Source of the DNA: Biomphalaria glabrata
Lineage: Eukaryota; Mollusca; Gastropoda; Planorbidae
Direction: 5' to 3'
Assembly (NCBI RefSeq): GCF_947242115.1
Contig: NC_074724.1
Span: 37,420,998-37,484,997 of the forward strand
Length of the DNA: 64,000 nucleotides
The notes below the pieces were generated by a model, which worked only from the letters and a program-made list of their open reading frames with translations, did not search any database and was not told the DNA's origin. Below are positions 33,632 through 45,841 of the stretch, piece after piece; within the stretch, counting starts at the first letter, position 1; every line of letters starts with the position of its first letter. Position numbers and translations under genes: made by a program.

Positions 33632-34102
33632 TGTTGTAACCCTATTGGCGGCGCGAAAGGGTTAACTGTAGGTTCACTTGACACAAGTGAACTCAGGCAA
33701 TGGACAAGGGACAGTACTACGATGACACGCAAATATGACCAATGTTATGGTCATGTGATCGAAAGCCTGCGTGGACGAGAGACACAGTGTGTAAGAAAGC
33801 GACAGTTCAAGACCAGAGAGCGTTGAGACCGGCACTGTTAGTCAGCCATGAAGTCGGTCCTGGTGCAGTCCTCCAGTGAAACGTACGAGTCCAGGAAGAG
33901 ACAGTAGAGTTATGAGTTTAGTACAATGATATACAGTCTAACATTGTAGCAGTTGATTGTGTTGCCAATTGTGTCATATTGGCTGTTTGATTTGACCATT
34001 ATTAAAGTACCAGATTATTGTGGAGCTCTTGTAGTCAAGTTCTTGTTGTGTTGTGTTTAGCAGTGTTTACAGAAGGCCTGATTAGGAGAGAGAATCGTAA
34101 CA
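33632..34102 (+). mobile_element. Solo LTR
   Basis: 471 bp from TGTTGTAACCCTATTGGCGG to GAATCGTAACA. It shares TTGGCGG...AAGGGTTAA, GCCAATTGTGT...ATTGGCTGTT, GAGCTCTTGTAGTCAAGTTC and CAGAAGGCCTGAT with the LTRs at 462 and 4760. An ATAT follows the 3' end and ATAT lies two bases before the 5' end, a possible target duplication. Fossil without an internal region. Confidence 0.8.
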
Positions 34103-35275
34103 ATATTAATTTTTACATCCATAATAAAGCAAAGCAATTACACAAAATAGTTTCCAAGACACACACAACAAATAAGATTGTCAAAAAATTTATGGTTCTT
34201 ATTTTTCTTAAAGGCTTCTCTTTAAAGTTACAAATAGCTACATTGGAACCATTGGTTACTTTTAATAAACAATTACAAGCCACTTAGGTTAACACCATTT
34301 TTAAAGATAATTCTATCAATTACAAAATGATTAATCATTACCGACATCTCAAGATAAAATAAAACATCTGACTTCATAAATAGGTTTATTTTTGTTAAAG
34401 CTTATATCAACTCACTGTGAGAAAAAGTTTGCACTTATTTGTTGCACACCCTATCTTGGATCAAGTTGAAACTTTGCACAATTATTTATTGTAGCCTACC
34501 TGAAAACAAGAATCAATTTTGTAAACTTTTGGAAATTAAATATTTTGTTTTGTATCAAACTAGGGAAAGAAATTGTACTTGATACATTTTTATTTTAAAT
34601 TAAAAGCATTTTAAAAGCAACCATGGTAACATTCATAACATACCCCCTATCTAACTGGTTCAGACAAGTGATAGGATCATAACCTTCAGAAAGCATGAAA
34701 TTACACTACATAAAAACAATTGTTAATATTTCTAATAGCAGATGTATTGATGTTAGTCTAGAAAAGTGATGCTCAACTTAATTCAACCTGCAGGCCATTT
34801 TAATTTCCAACATTTGTTTCACGGGACATATGACCAAAAAGGTAATAAAATAAAATTGGACTGAAAATTTTTATTAGATACCAGTGGATCTAGTACTTAC
34901 ATTAATCAATATTTTTACACATCAGAAAATGGCTTCATTTATCTACTTAAAATATGAGCAACATCTCTGCTAAATGAGGAAATGAAATGATTCATTGGCA
35001 TTTGGAGTTACCATTTTTAGCAATTTTAATGATAGGAAATACTGGTAACTTTGCTTTCCTATGTAATGGTCTGGTTGTGCTTTTTGTTATGGCTGCTTTA
35101 GTGCCATGATATTTTGAAGTGATACCCAGATGTAGTGCCATCAGGACACAATCTGTGATTGTTATCCTGGTCAGAGCTCATCATTGAATATTAGGAGCAT
35201 TTTTGGCACAGAGAGCTTAAAAATATTTTTTTTTCAATTTTGACCTTTACAATGTGTGATGCACACAGGTTCTTG
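34103..35275. other. Unassigned AT-rich DNA
   Basis: A GTGATGCTCAACTTAATTC segment near 34765 faintly resembles a hAT terminus. Otherwise nothing was identified. Confidence 0.35.
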
Positions 35276-35535
35276 TTGAAACAATGTGGACATGGAGATT
35301 ATTGGACTCAACTGCATTGAGCTGGGAAAAGGTGGCACTGGATAGATCCACATGGAGAGACGAGCATAAAGGAAGGGTCTCGGATTGCAGATGCCATACA
35401 CAACAGCAGCAGGAAGAAAGGTGACAATGCAATGGTGCCTGGTGATTACATGTGCTCAACCTGTGACTACAGCTGTGTTTCAAGGATTGGCCTCTCTAGC
35501 CACACCAGAAGTTGCAACGGGAAAAGATCTTTTCT
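35276..35535 (+). mobile_element. LINE 3' end fragment (family 2, zinc-finger tail)
   Basis: The plus strand reads WEKVALDRSTWRDE, GSRIADAIHNSSRKKGDNA, and a finger CSTCDYSCVSRIGLSSHTRS, matching the end of the minus-strand LINE at 48490-49420. Only the last 260 bp of the element are present. Confidence 0.8.
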
Positions 35536-36994
35536 CGAGAGGTAAAATGCCACAGACATGAAATCTTCAGGCAGCATCTAGATCTAATTGATGTTGTCAG
35601 CATTAGAATAGATGTAGTAAATTTAAAGGCTGTTAAGGTTATTTTTCTTTCAGCAGCACTTGCATGTAGTATTATTGGAGTTTCAGAAGTTGTTGATCTA
35701 GTTGTATTCAAAAAAGGGCTACAATCAAGAAAAAGAAATACAAAATGTTAATAAAAGAAATAATTCATTTGTCTGAAAGTAGACATCTAAATATAATGTT
35801 CTTTAAAAATCTATTGTTTATGCGTGAAGATTGTTGAACTTTTTACAAGTCTATAGATTGCATTTTAAGAATCATGTTTTATAATAATAATCAAATTAGA
35901 AAAGTCTAGATTTAGAATTAATAGATAGAGATATAGAATTTAGATCTAGCAAGTAAAAATGTAGGATACTAAACAAAAAAAGTTCAAGTCAGTTTTAGTC
36001 AGTGCAACATGAGTCATACTCTAGAAAATAGATTTAAAAGAAGCCTAGATTCGACTAAACGCCTAATCTGGGCAAAAGTCAAAGAGGAATGGAGAAAGAC
36101 GGTCGACGAATCTTGCAACGGTCAATTAGACTAAGTGATAAAGCTATAAAGATCTTATATTATGTTGCTTGATAACATTGACGTCAACAACATCACAGTT
36201 TCATAACTTATGATAATCTATGGATTCGTCTCTGTAATAGGTAGGTCTACTATAGAAACTGTCTACGAACATAAATCATGATAGCAGCATACAAGGACTG
36301 TCGTTAACTTCCAACCAACAATACAGACAATTAAAGATGCTGACAACAATGTTCAGGGTAGTATCAGAATCCACAGTATTGAACCAACGATGAAATAAAA
36401 ATAAAACAGTGAAACCCTATTGAAATAAATAACAGATTCTAACGTCTAAAAGTACAAAGACGAAAGAATCCGTTCAAAGAGTATCGTACAATATAAAATA
36501 CAACTCACCCTAAACAGGGGTCAAATAGTCCTAACAAGAATTAATAGGCTAAAATCCAAGGCAATTGGCACAGGCTGGCCAGTAGTAAAAAAGACATGAA
36601 TCATTCAGGACCACAAAAAAGTACAACTTGTCTATCAATTACAATATGACGAAAATGCTCTCAAAATAAGAGCTGATAAATTACGTCACAACAAGACTAT
36701 GCGACAAGGAAAAAAATACATAAAATATTAATACAACGAATGACGTCATCGCCTATTTGATTGTGTTCATTTTTACAAAAATACTCAACAACATTACTAA
36801 CTGCGACAAGCTTAATTGGACAGTCTTAACTACATTGAATCACATATGTGTATGAGCTACTGTACGTAAGCGTTTATAGTGTATATTGTCTTCTCAAGTA
36901 GATCTGTAATGAAACTTGTAAAAGGTAGATATCTCCACAAAAGTCCTGCGTAGGACCTCCTGGCTCCACTAACACAAATCTTATCTGTAGGTTC
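35536..36994. other. Unassigned DNA with one small LINE piece
   Basis: About 36060-36150 (GTCAAAGAGGAATGGAGAAA and following) matches the end of family 3 LINEs. The rest is unassigned. Confidence 0.4.
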
Positions 36995-38090
36995 TGCGCT
37001 AGCGTTTTAGTCAAGCATTCATACAAGAAGTTTTCGTCGAGCTGACTTTGGAAGAGACTCTGACCTTGTTATAATGACCTTCAACTTACAAACACACACA
37101 AAAGGTATCAAAAACAAGGATCTACGAGGATACAATTTACATTAAACTAATACATTGAAAGACCCCTGAATAGCCTGAATAAATTTGAGGCACAAATATA
37201 GGACGCTTTGCAGACCTCAATATGACGGACTCCAATGACCAGGGTGTCGACACACAAATCGATAAGCTTAAATATAGCTGGACGCCGTAAACGAATTCTG
37301 CTATCTGGGATCCACAATTAAAGATGACCTGTCTCTAGAAGAGGAGATAAAAAAAAAACGCATAGGAAAGGCTGCCTCGACCTTCGCTAGACTCAGACCA
37401 AGACTTTGGGAAAACAATAAGCTAACTACCTTGACCAAAATGGAAGTCTACAAGGCATGCGTTATGAGTACACTGCTGTATGGCAGTGAATCATTGACCA
37501 CCTACGCAAAGCAAGAGAGAAAACTGAACTCCTTCCATTTGAGATGTCTCCGTAGGATCTTGAATGTTACATGGAAAGAAAGTGTGCAATACTGAGATCC
37601 TTGCGTGATCAGGTATTCGCAGCATCTTTACAGCCCTCAGACAACGCAGTTTGCGCTGGCTTGGACATGTTCGCCGGATGGAGGACAAGCGCATCTCGAA
37701 AGTCATCCTGTATGGTCAACTCGCGACTGGCACAAGAAAAACTGGTCGCCCCCACCTCCGTTACATAGATGTAATAAAACGTGACCTCAAATCAGTGAAC
37801 ATCAATACTGACAATTGGGAAGACATAGCTCTGGACCGCAACAGATGGAGAGAGAGACAGTGACCAAGAAAGCTATGGACAGTGAAAGTACATGGGTCTC
37901 AGCTCAGGGAGAAAAACGTACAATCCGAAAAACGGCCAGCTCCTCTACCACCGAAGCAAAAGGCACCTTAACCTGCGCTATCTGTGGACGAAAGTGTCTC
38001 TCCAAAATAGGGCTCCACAGCCACATGAGGAAGTGTGCTCTGAGATGAATCATAGTCGTTCTACGACTGAAGGAGGCCAATGAATGAAAA
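36995..38090 (+). mobile_element. LINE with internal deletion (family 2)
   Basis: The left part (about 37000-37150) reads like the end of the endonuclease domain (SSADFGRDSDLVIMTF). It then jumps, near 37275, to the reverse transcriptase C-terminus: VNEFCYLGSTIKDD, ARLRPRLWENN, YKACVMSTLLYGSESL, FHLRCLRRILN, LRWLGHVRRMEDKRI, GRPHLRYIDVIKRDLK. It ends in a C2H2-like finger, CAICGRKCLSKIGLHSHMRK. The 3' UTR ends CGACTGAAGGAGGCCAATGA. Stops and frame shifts interrupt the frame, and most of the reverse transcriptase, including the YADD box, is deleted. Confidence 0.85.
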
Positions 38091-39019
38091 TATAGAAAAA
38101 TAGAATAATAAACACAGATAGGCTACAGCTCTGAGGCTATTAGTGAAGTTCCACCAGTCCAAAAACAAAACAAAAAAAACAACTGGGGTAACAAAAGATA
38201 CTCCAACAAGCGATAACAGCTTGAAAAATTGTATGCCTACAACTCAAAATATGCCCTCGAATACAAAAGTGTCCTTTTGATAAAGAACGAAATTTAAAAA
38301 AAAAAAGCGAAGCAGCGAATAGAAAAACAAAATGTCACGAAATTTAGGAGGGACTGAACAAAAACAACAGTAAAAAAAAAAAAAAAAAGCTTAGCGTACC
38401 AGCTGTAAAGGACCTCACACCCTCGAATAATTGTAAAACTAAAATAATACAGGCATATCGGCCAAAATTAAAACTGGCCAGTTCAGGTGTGTGGTCATTA
38501 CTCGATCACTTGTAACTAAAATTGTTTATTCTACTTTGGCCGGCCACTTCGCAAAATGCCGGGTATTCCCTGGCCAATGCCCAATATGTGGATTCAAGTC
38601 TGTTAAGTAAGCATAAGGTTGCTGTAACGATAATTTTCAGCTTGCTGCTTTTTCAAGAAAATGCCCTGCCTTCGTCACATCTGTGTGTGTGTGTGTTGTT
38701 GTTTTTTTTTTTTACTGCAGTTTTATTGTTAGTATTATTCCTCGGCTCGTGCGAAGCAGAACGTTTTGACACCGGCATTTTGGTGCTCAATGTATTAGAA
38801 TCATTATACATTTTCATGTATTATGTCTTTTAAAAAATGATCCTTTTCAATGCTTTGTATGTTTTCGGACGTCTCCAAGCGAGAGTGTGGCGGAAATGGA
38901 ATAAATCGCCCTGGCTGTCTACATGTCAGTGTCTACCAAGAAGTGGTTCTCCCTACCCTTCTATAAAGATCGGAGAAATGGGTACTATACAGAAAGCAGA
39001 TACTTCTTGAACGCTTTTC
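38091..39019. other. Unassigned A-rich DNA
   Basis: Poly-A runs at about 38292-38305 and 38371-38389. The open frame at 38522-38833 shows no domain. Confidence 0.4.
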
Positions 39020-39215
39020 CCAATGACGTCTGCGCTCCTCCAGGAACATACGCTGGCAAGAGCCGCAAGACCGCATCACAAGCAGCGATGTTCTTGTGAA
39101 TGCGATATGGACATGATAGAGGGATTGCTTATAATAGTTTGACAGCGACGTTGGGCAGGGCATGTATATCGTACGGGGGACGACCGTATGCCAAAGGCAA
39201 TCTTTTGGTAAGACG
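39020..39215 (+). mobile_element. LINE reverse transcriptase C-terminal piece (family 2-like)
   Basis: In shifting frames the plus strand reads IRWQEPQDRITSSDVLVNA, then RRWAGHVYR and DRMPKAIF, the RITN-VL / RWAGHV-RM / R-PK blocks of family 2 LINEs. Confidence 0.6.
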
Positions 39216-39400
39216 AAAGATGGTTGGAGTCTTTGGAGCAAGTATACAGCCATGCTTCACGCCATTCTTTACAGAGAAATAAGCTGATATGTCACCATTG
39301 TATCTGATTTGTTTCTTTTGAGACTCGTGCTGTTGGTTCAAAATAGTAACTTGGAAGGCATCCGATCCAAGATAGTATCCTACACACGCCATCACGTACT
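39216..39400 (-). mobile_element. LINE reverse transcriptase middle piece, inverted
   Basis: The minus-strand frame 39129-39395 includes GDISAYFSVKNGVKHGCILAP, the conserved V-NGV-QG--L-P block of reverse transcriptases. It is joined head-on to the plus-strand C-terminal piece to its left. Confidence 0.7.
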
Positions 39401-41865
39401 CACTATGTGTCAGATGTTTTGGTAGTAGATTCTAGTAGTAGTAGTTTTTTGGTAGTAGATTCTATATTTATAGTAAATTTACAATAAAGGTCATTCATGC
39501 AAGAGATACCAAACATTGTATTGACCGGGTTTCTTAATGTGTTAGTTTGATTTTTACATGAATTGTTTCAGACACGGGAAAAAAGTTTGACCTATTTTTA
39601 GTGAAAGCAGACGTGTTATTGCAGTTCATGCGCGCACATATTTCTTTTCGATCATTTACTTTTTTTTATAGAAATGTGCTTCAGTGAAGTTCAGATATTG
39701 GAATAATTAGATTCTTCAACAGATTGGATTATTATAATCATACGGGTATTACAGGCAAAGTTTGGATTATATATTACGCAAAGGTAAGATTCTTTTTCTT
39801 AGAAGCTAAAAAAAAATGACATGAACCTCCAACTTCATGAAAAGATCTATTAAAAAATGTAGGCCTAAGTCAATATAAAAAAGACAACTTACAAATAATG
39901 AAAAAATAATAATACTGTATAAATGTCTCTGTCTCTCTTTCTATGTATAGGCCTATATAAAGCAATATATATACAGATCTATATACGCAGGGCTTTTTTG
40001 TGACGGAAGGCATCGATACGGCGTACCGGCACCTTTTTGAATGTGGGGAAAAAATTTTACTTTTCTTGTATTTTAACGTATATTATTAATTTATTAGTAG
40101 TTAAAAGTTAGGCAATCAATCACTCAGTGAAATGCTTATTGTTCTATTATAGTACATTATTGACACGAGACATAAATTCGAAAATTATTTGCATTACAAA
40201 GAGAGCAAAAGATTCCAAACAGATGCATATATTCTACTATTCGCATACTATGAATAACAGCACAATAAACCACTTTTTTTAAAGGCAAAACAAATCAAAG
40301 TCGATTAAAACTATTTTGTCATCTCAAAAAATTGAGAAACTATTTTAAGCTTACTTTATTTATGTATCATCATTTGTAACTGTAAGTGTTCTTACATAGC
40401 TTATATCAATTCACCCTATCTTAATGTTTTCTTGAGTTGATTGCTGAAACCTAACCCTTCCTGCCATAAATAGGCCTACTGCCAGTGGAAGTGTATTTTC
40501 AATGTACATTGACAATCAGTGAGCGAAGGCTTAATCTAAGCCTGAAACATAAAAATAGTGATATTTCTCAAATACAACATGCAGCCCTGATTGATAAACT
40601 GACAGTAGACTATAATTAGCTACTTTATTTCAATAGTCAACCCTTTTACTGCTTCGATCCTATGTGTAATTTGACTGCAGCAATTTGAATATTTCGGGTT
40701 TGATATAGCTAGTGTGTTGTTGTTTTTTTGTTTTGTTTTATCATTGTATGTGTGAAGTTTCAAGTTTTTTAACAAATAAATTGCATTGAACCCAATTACT
40801 TAGTTTTGCTATAGCTTAATTTCATAAAATCCAACTAAACTTGAAACCGAACTTTAGATCCGACCGAACCGAACATTAAATCGAATATCAGCATGTCAAA
40901 AAAATTGGGGCATCTCGATTCTTTATTCGTGGTTTTCATTCTGTGGTAATTATACGTTTCCAAAAGATTCAAAAGGGACTAATCAGCTTTTTAAGTTTCG
41001 GAAATTTTCTCTCCCGCCTTGTGTCCTTGACATCAAATGTGACACAGTCAACTTCTATCTGCATTGTGGGCAGTCTTCTTAGCCACTCGGGTGGAACCAT
41101 GCTCTTAATTTAAGCATGTGTGGGTTGACCCGACGTTTTTGATTCGCAGAGAAATTGTGTCTATTTTAAGGAACTATACAAAAACATTAAACGATAATAT
41201 GAAACACAACAAAGTGCGTTTATATAAGTGCTTGTAGCAGTAGTGGAGGAAATGTTGCTTGAAAGAAGAATGCAGTTAAAACAATTACAAGGCGAGTGTA
41301 AAAAAAAATAATTAAAAGTGGGGTTGGTGAATCGTGTAAAGCAACTCCGCTAAATTCTTGGTATTTGTTCGCGGTCTTTGTCAGGATTCTTTATTAATAA
41401 ATCGGCTCGCAATCCCTCCCACAAAATATTTAGAGGTTTTAAGTAATTAATTAGCACCAAACTATACTTTGTTACTAACAGGAGAATCTTTGTTTTTATA
41501 GTTTCAACTTAAACAGATATATTATAGATAGGCCTAAACATTTGACAGACGGTTCGAAAGCGTTAGCCTATAGATCCTATAGTTTGCCGTATTGATATCT
41601 AGATTTATTGATCTACACAGACAGTTATATGCTCAGAGCATTCGGGTAATCAGCCCTAGGGAAAAAATGTAACACTTTCATCCACATCCCTCCCTCTCTG
41701 CTCTAAACTGAACACTAAAAGTTGGACAGTAGACCATTAGTGTGTTGGATTGGTCAGATAGGCCTAGCGTGTATAGTCGATGTCTCGATACGTTGACTAG
41801 TTGCTATAAATGATGAAAAGACTGCCTTGTATTGAGTAGCGAACAAATAACATTTGTCAAGGAAA
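39401..41865. other. Unassigned AT-rich DNA
   Basis: A segment at about 39988-40050 (GGGCTTTTTTGTGACGG, then GCGTACCGGCACCTTTTT) looks like one terminus of a hAT-type element. No matching second end was found. There is no gene signal. Confidence 0.4.
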
Positions 41866-42036
41866 AATCTAGATCTGGATGTAATAAAACGGTTGCCTGA
41901 GCTAGCCAGGAAAACCAGTGACTTGGTAGAATTTAGGTCACTGGTTAATATGCATGACTTAATGCATGATGTGTATGACGTAATCATCTTCTTTTTTTTT
42001 TTTTGAAGTAACGTCTGTATTGTATAAAATAAGATA
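41866..42036 (+). mobile_element. LINE 3' end fragment (family 4)
   Basis: ACGGTTGCCTGAGCTAGCCA, TTTAGGTCACTGGTTAATAT, TGACGTAATCATC and TTTTGAAGTAACGTCTGTA match the 3' ends at 3100 and 18955. It runs straight into a family 2 LINE fragment at about 42036. Confidence 0.75.
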
Positions 42037-42360
42037 AAACGGGACCTCAAAACAGTGAAAATTGATACTGGGAAGACATAGCCCTAGAACGCACTACGTG
42101 GAGAGAGATGGTGACCAAGAAAAGTATGGACAGTGAAAAATCATGAACCTCAGCTCTGGAAAAATAAATCGTGCTATACGAAAATGTCCGGCTCATCTAG
42201 ATAGACCAACAAAGCGAAATATGCCACCTTAACTTGCGTAAAATGTGGACTGGAATGTCTCTCCACAATAGGGCCCCACAGGTATATACATGAAAAAGTG
42301 TTCTGCGAGAATAACCTTAGTCGTTGTACGACTGAAGGAGGCCAACACTTTTACACAGGT
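42037..42360 (+). mobile_element. LINE 3' end fragment (family 2)
   Basis: AACGGGACCTCAAAACAGTG, a damaged finger (CVKCGLECLSTIG) and the tail CGACTGAAGGAGGCCAACAC match the element at 36995-38090. Frameshifted and old. Confidence 0.8.
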
Positions 42361-43369
42361 CAAGTGTGTCTTACCCCGCCCTATTTTTGAAAAAATGGAT
42401 CTAGCGTGCAGCAGTTACGTGTGTGTAGGATTTTTGTAAATTTAAGATCTACTAGTGACTATTCTAATATAAGCTATCAGTAATACCGCGCTAAGATAAT
42501 TATTTATTCTTAAACTGTATAATTATTACTGATTTTAAAAATAAAATTCGAATAAAAAAAACTGTGTGTCCTTGAAAAAAAAAAGACCACGCATTTCCCC
42601 TTTGTTAGCACCTCCTACCAGCACAGCTCTCTCTCTCTCTCTCAATATATATATATTGCCACAAAGCGCAATGTGTTGCAAAGACACTCCTTTGAAACAG
42701 ATAATAATGTCATTGCAAATGGATAAAATAATACACTCAAACACAAACTCTATTATTCTGTTTACACCCCCTTTCTCCTTACACAATTTCACTTTCCAAC
42801 ATTTTCAGTGTAAAGTAACAAATCTCAAGACTCAATCCAGGCACAGCCATCAGACCAAGTCAAGACACACTAGAAAAAGTTCAGTGAAAGCGCAACACAC
42901 AGGTATAAACCAGGCCATCTACACAGCCCCAAAACATTGCTCTAGTTTTTTTTGACAACAATGATGCTAGTGGGAGGAGCCAATTATTGATCGACCAAGT
43001 AGCTAAGGTCAAGCCGTTAATGAGGTCACAAACACTAAGCATGCTGGTACGTTGATGCTTTTTGTATGTGTGTGCGACAGACACTGAGCGTGCTCGAAGA
43101 TACGTTTTTTTTTTTGGTCATCCAGGTGGCTTGGAGAAGGCGGAATTTATCTAGATTTAGATGTATAGGTAACACAGTTCACAAGCTATCATAGCTTTTT
43201 AGCCCCCCCCCCCTCCGGAAAAATATTCAGTACTGACTTTGGGGCCTTATTCTTTTGTCAGACACTGACTGTGTTTAATATATATAGACTATATAGATTA
43301 TAGATACTTAGAGTAAGATAGAGCAGCCCATGTTTTGTTTTTAGGTCAACCAGGTAAACTGATGTGTCC
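42361..43369. other. Unassigned DNA with microsatellites
   Basis: A (CT)n(AT)n microsatellite at about 42627-42656. The 129-residue open frame at 42566-42955 shows no domain and begins in low-complexity sequence. Confidence 0.45.
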
Positions 43370-43600
43370 TCGAATGCCTAGGCCTAGGGGATGGCGGGAT
43401 TATCTAGATCTAAATACTTAATATAGACTATAATCTATACGTAGATCTAGATTAGATATATAGTCTATTTATAGTAGTCTAGATACTATAATACTAGATT
43501 TAGATATGTTCTTAGAATCTAGATCCAGAGCCAAATGCTACATTTAATGATTTTTAATCTAGATCTAGATGTATTGTATGTCTAAATCTAGAGCTAAATC
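43370..43600. repeat. TAGATC-rich island
   Basis: Dense overlapping CTAGATCTA and TCTAGAT words with no fixed period. Confidence 0.75.
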
Positions 43601-43724
43601 ATTCCCTTTGGGTGTCGAATGACTATTTGCGAGGGGTCGCCTAAGATAATTTTTTTTTTGGGTGGGGGGCTATTTTCATCGGAAGTTGTTTTTTTTTTAA
43701 ATATATTTCTGTGTGTCTCTAACG

Positions 43725-43922
43725 CAGCGGTTCTCAACCTTTTAAGTTCGGCGACCCCTTTTTACAATCCCCCACTCTGCCGCGACCCCCCCCCCACACA
43801 CACACATACAGCAATAATAGAGTAGACAATAACAATCCATATTTTCGATGGTCTTAGGCGACCCCTGGCAAATGGTCAATCGACCCCCAAGGGGGTGGCG
43901 ACCCACAGGTTGAGAACCCCTG
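43725..43922. mobile_element. hAT MITE, 198 bp, with perfect 8-bp target duplication
   Basis: Ends are CAGCGGTTCTCAACC and, in reverse complement, CAGGGGTTCTCAACC. The direct repeat CTCTAACG flanks it at 43717-43724 and 43923-43930. The interior near the right end (GATGGTCTTAGGCGACCC) matches the right end of the hAT element at 13655-16724, so this is a deletion derivative of that family. The perfect duplication suggests a comparatively recent insertion. Confidence 0.95.
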
Positions 43923-43989
43923 CTCTAACGTGTTGTAACAAGCATATGTGTTCTATAGTCGAAATACATTTATACTTTTAGATGACGTT

Positions 43990-44450
43990 GGTTTGGAAAA
44001 TCATTCAGATTATATTATTACTGGACAAATTATGAAACGATCGTCAAGTATCAATAACATAAAAAGTGGGAGTAATAGAGATAGATCTAAGAACACTGAC
44101 AAATAGCCAGGAGATACGAATGACACTTAAGTGAATGTATCATCAATGAAAGTAGTCGTGATTTTTATTGGTAGTTACTTCTTTCTTTTCTCTTTTATAA
44201 TTGTTATTTGAAAATGTTTGTTGCGGACCACATCTTCGTTGTTGCAGTATACTTTTTCAACAACCGAAATTACTGTCGATTAATTGCATCGTAACGCCAT
44301 TGCGGAATGAAATATTTCTATGGAGATGATCTAATCAGGTAAATCACATTTACCTCAGCCAATGAACGAAAAAGATTGTATGGTTGGGGTCGCCGTCTAG
44401 TTTAAAATTGGATTAGGGGGTCGAGGAGCTAAAAAGGTTGAGAACCGCTG
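43990..44450 (+). mobile_element. hAT deletion derivative, one end recognised
   Basis: The right end, read in reverse, is CAGCGGTTCTCAACCTTTTT, the same terminus as at 13655. Internal blocks AAACGATCGTCAAGT and GACCACATCTTCGTTGTTGC match the reverse complement of 16080-16490. The central part of the element is deleted. The left end was not found, because the 198-bp MITE beside it has its own flanking duplication. Confidence 0.7.
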
Positions 44451-44489
44451 GTCTAGTCTATATAGAATTATAGATCTAGATCTAGCTCT

Positions 44490-44825
44490 TTATCTCCCAA
44501 GCGACGATAATAGCGTCGGTCATTTTTGTAAAAGCCGATTAAGCGTCAACATTGTCGTCGGTGCAGTTAAACATCTTTGTTTCGTTCCTATTCTTGGTTA
44601 ATGATTTTAAATGCTTATATTCTAAATCTACGTGATTTCCGCTTGCAGAAGAGTTCACGGTTTACTTCCTTCAACGTGGTTTTAATATTTACAGAAAGTC
44701 GTCTTTTTTTTTGTTGTTGTTTATGTTTGGAAATGGGTCGATCCTCTAAAACTTGTAGATCTAAATTATATTCAGATCAACATGTAAAAGACCTTATTGA
44801 TTCAGATAACAGTGATTTGTTTTAA
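44490..44825 (+). pseudogene. Possible piggyBac element 5' end with transposase N-terminus
   Basis: CCCAAGCGACGATAATAGCG starts a segment whose open frame ends MGRSSKTCRSKLYSDQHVKD, LIDSDNSDLF. This resembles the acidic LYTDEQV--LL--SDSD start of piggyBac-family transposases, cut off after 30 residues by a stop. No TTAA duplication was seen. Confidence 0.35.
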
Positions 44826-45841
44826 CTGTTCATTGTGATAGTTTTACTAGTTTTAGTGTCAGTGTTACTAACTAATGACTAATCATGACTAATGAGTAGT
44901 AGATCTAATACTTTAATTAATAGTCTGTCTAACTCTAATAACTGGTGACTGGTCTAATACTTATACTACTAACTTAGTCTTAGTAACTAGTAGTACTGTT
45001 AGATCTAGATTATTCTAGATCTAGATTTTTGATCTGAATCTGATAGTTCATAAGGCTTATGATAAGCTGATGAACCTGCCACGACCCTCCTAAAAACTAG
45101 ACATATTAGCGCAAAGAATACATCTAGATTTCTAGATTAATCAAGCTAGATTCTGGCCTGTTTCAACAAATTTGAAAAATGCAGAGATACGTACTAAAAC
45201 AGAAAGCAATTTTACATACAGTAACATATATTCCTTCCAATAAGATTATAAGTCTAGATCTACTAATTAAGAACATTTTGCAAACTAGAACCTTGTTGAT
45301 CATAGATCTAGATCCATTACTCTACTCTGGGCTACTCTTTTTTAATGTAGCCATGTCTGTGTCTGTATCACCAAACTAGAATTTAATATATTCTGGCTAG
45401 ATTTATGCATGCCATATGCTTATCTGTATGTGTAAACAAAAAATATATTATTTTAAAATATTTACACTGTCTTCTTTCTTTTAAAATTTGATTATACTTG
45501 TGATAATGACATAACAGTGCATGCTATATCAAACATGATTATAGACTTTCTATATGGATTTTGCTTAGCAGATAGACTTACAATATATCAGGCTTTAAGC
45601 ACTTAGCTGGATAAAAGAAGTAACAGAAATGGGCCTGTCTTTCTAAAATGAGTTTAGAGAGAAAAGTATTTTATCAGCAACTATATACCAGCTAGACCAA
45701 ACTTTTTTTGTCATTAGACCAAAGATGGCCCACATTTAATTATTTATAAGAAGTAAGAATGATTATCACATTTTCTTAAACGCAACAAAAAAAAATAATT
45801 TTAAAATAAAATACCACTACAATTTTAAAACTATACACATC
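44826..45841. other. Unassigned AT-rich DNA with a TAGATC island
   Basis: TAGATC-type words are dense at 44880-45030 and again near 45250 and 45310. No coding signal. Confidence 0.5.

Noticed and set aside
34018-34287. 89-residue frame with a signal-peptide-like start
   Set aside because: It begins inside the 3' end of a solo LTR, and the hydrophobic stretch is coincidental.
42566-42955. 129-residue open frame
   Set aside because: It starts in a poly-A run, passes through a CT/AT microsatellite and shows no domain. A minus-strand frame overlaps it.
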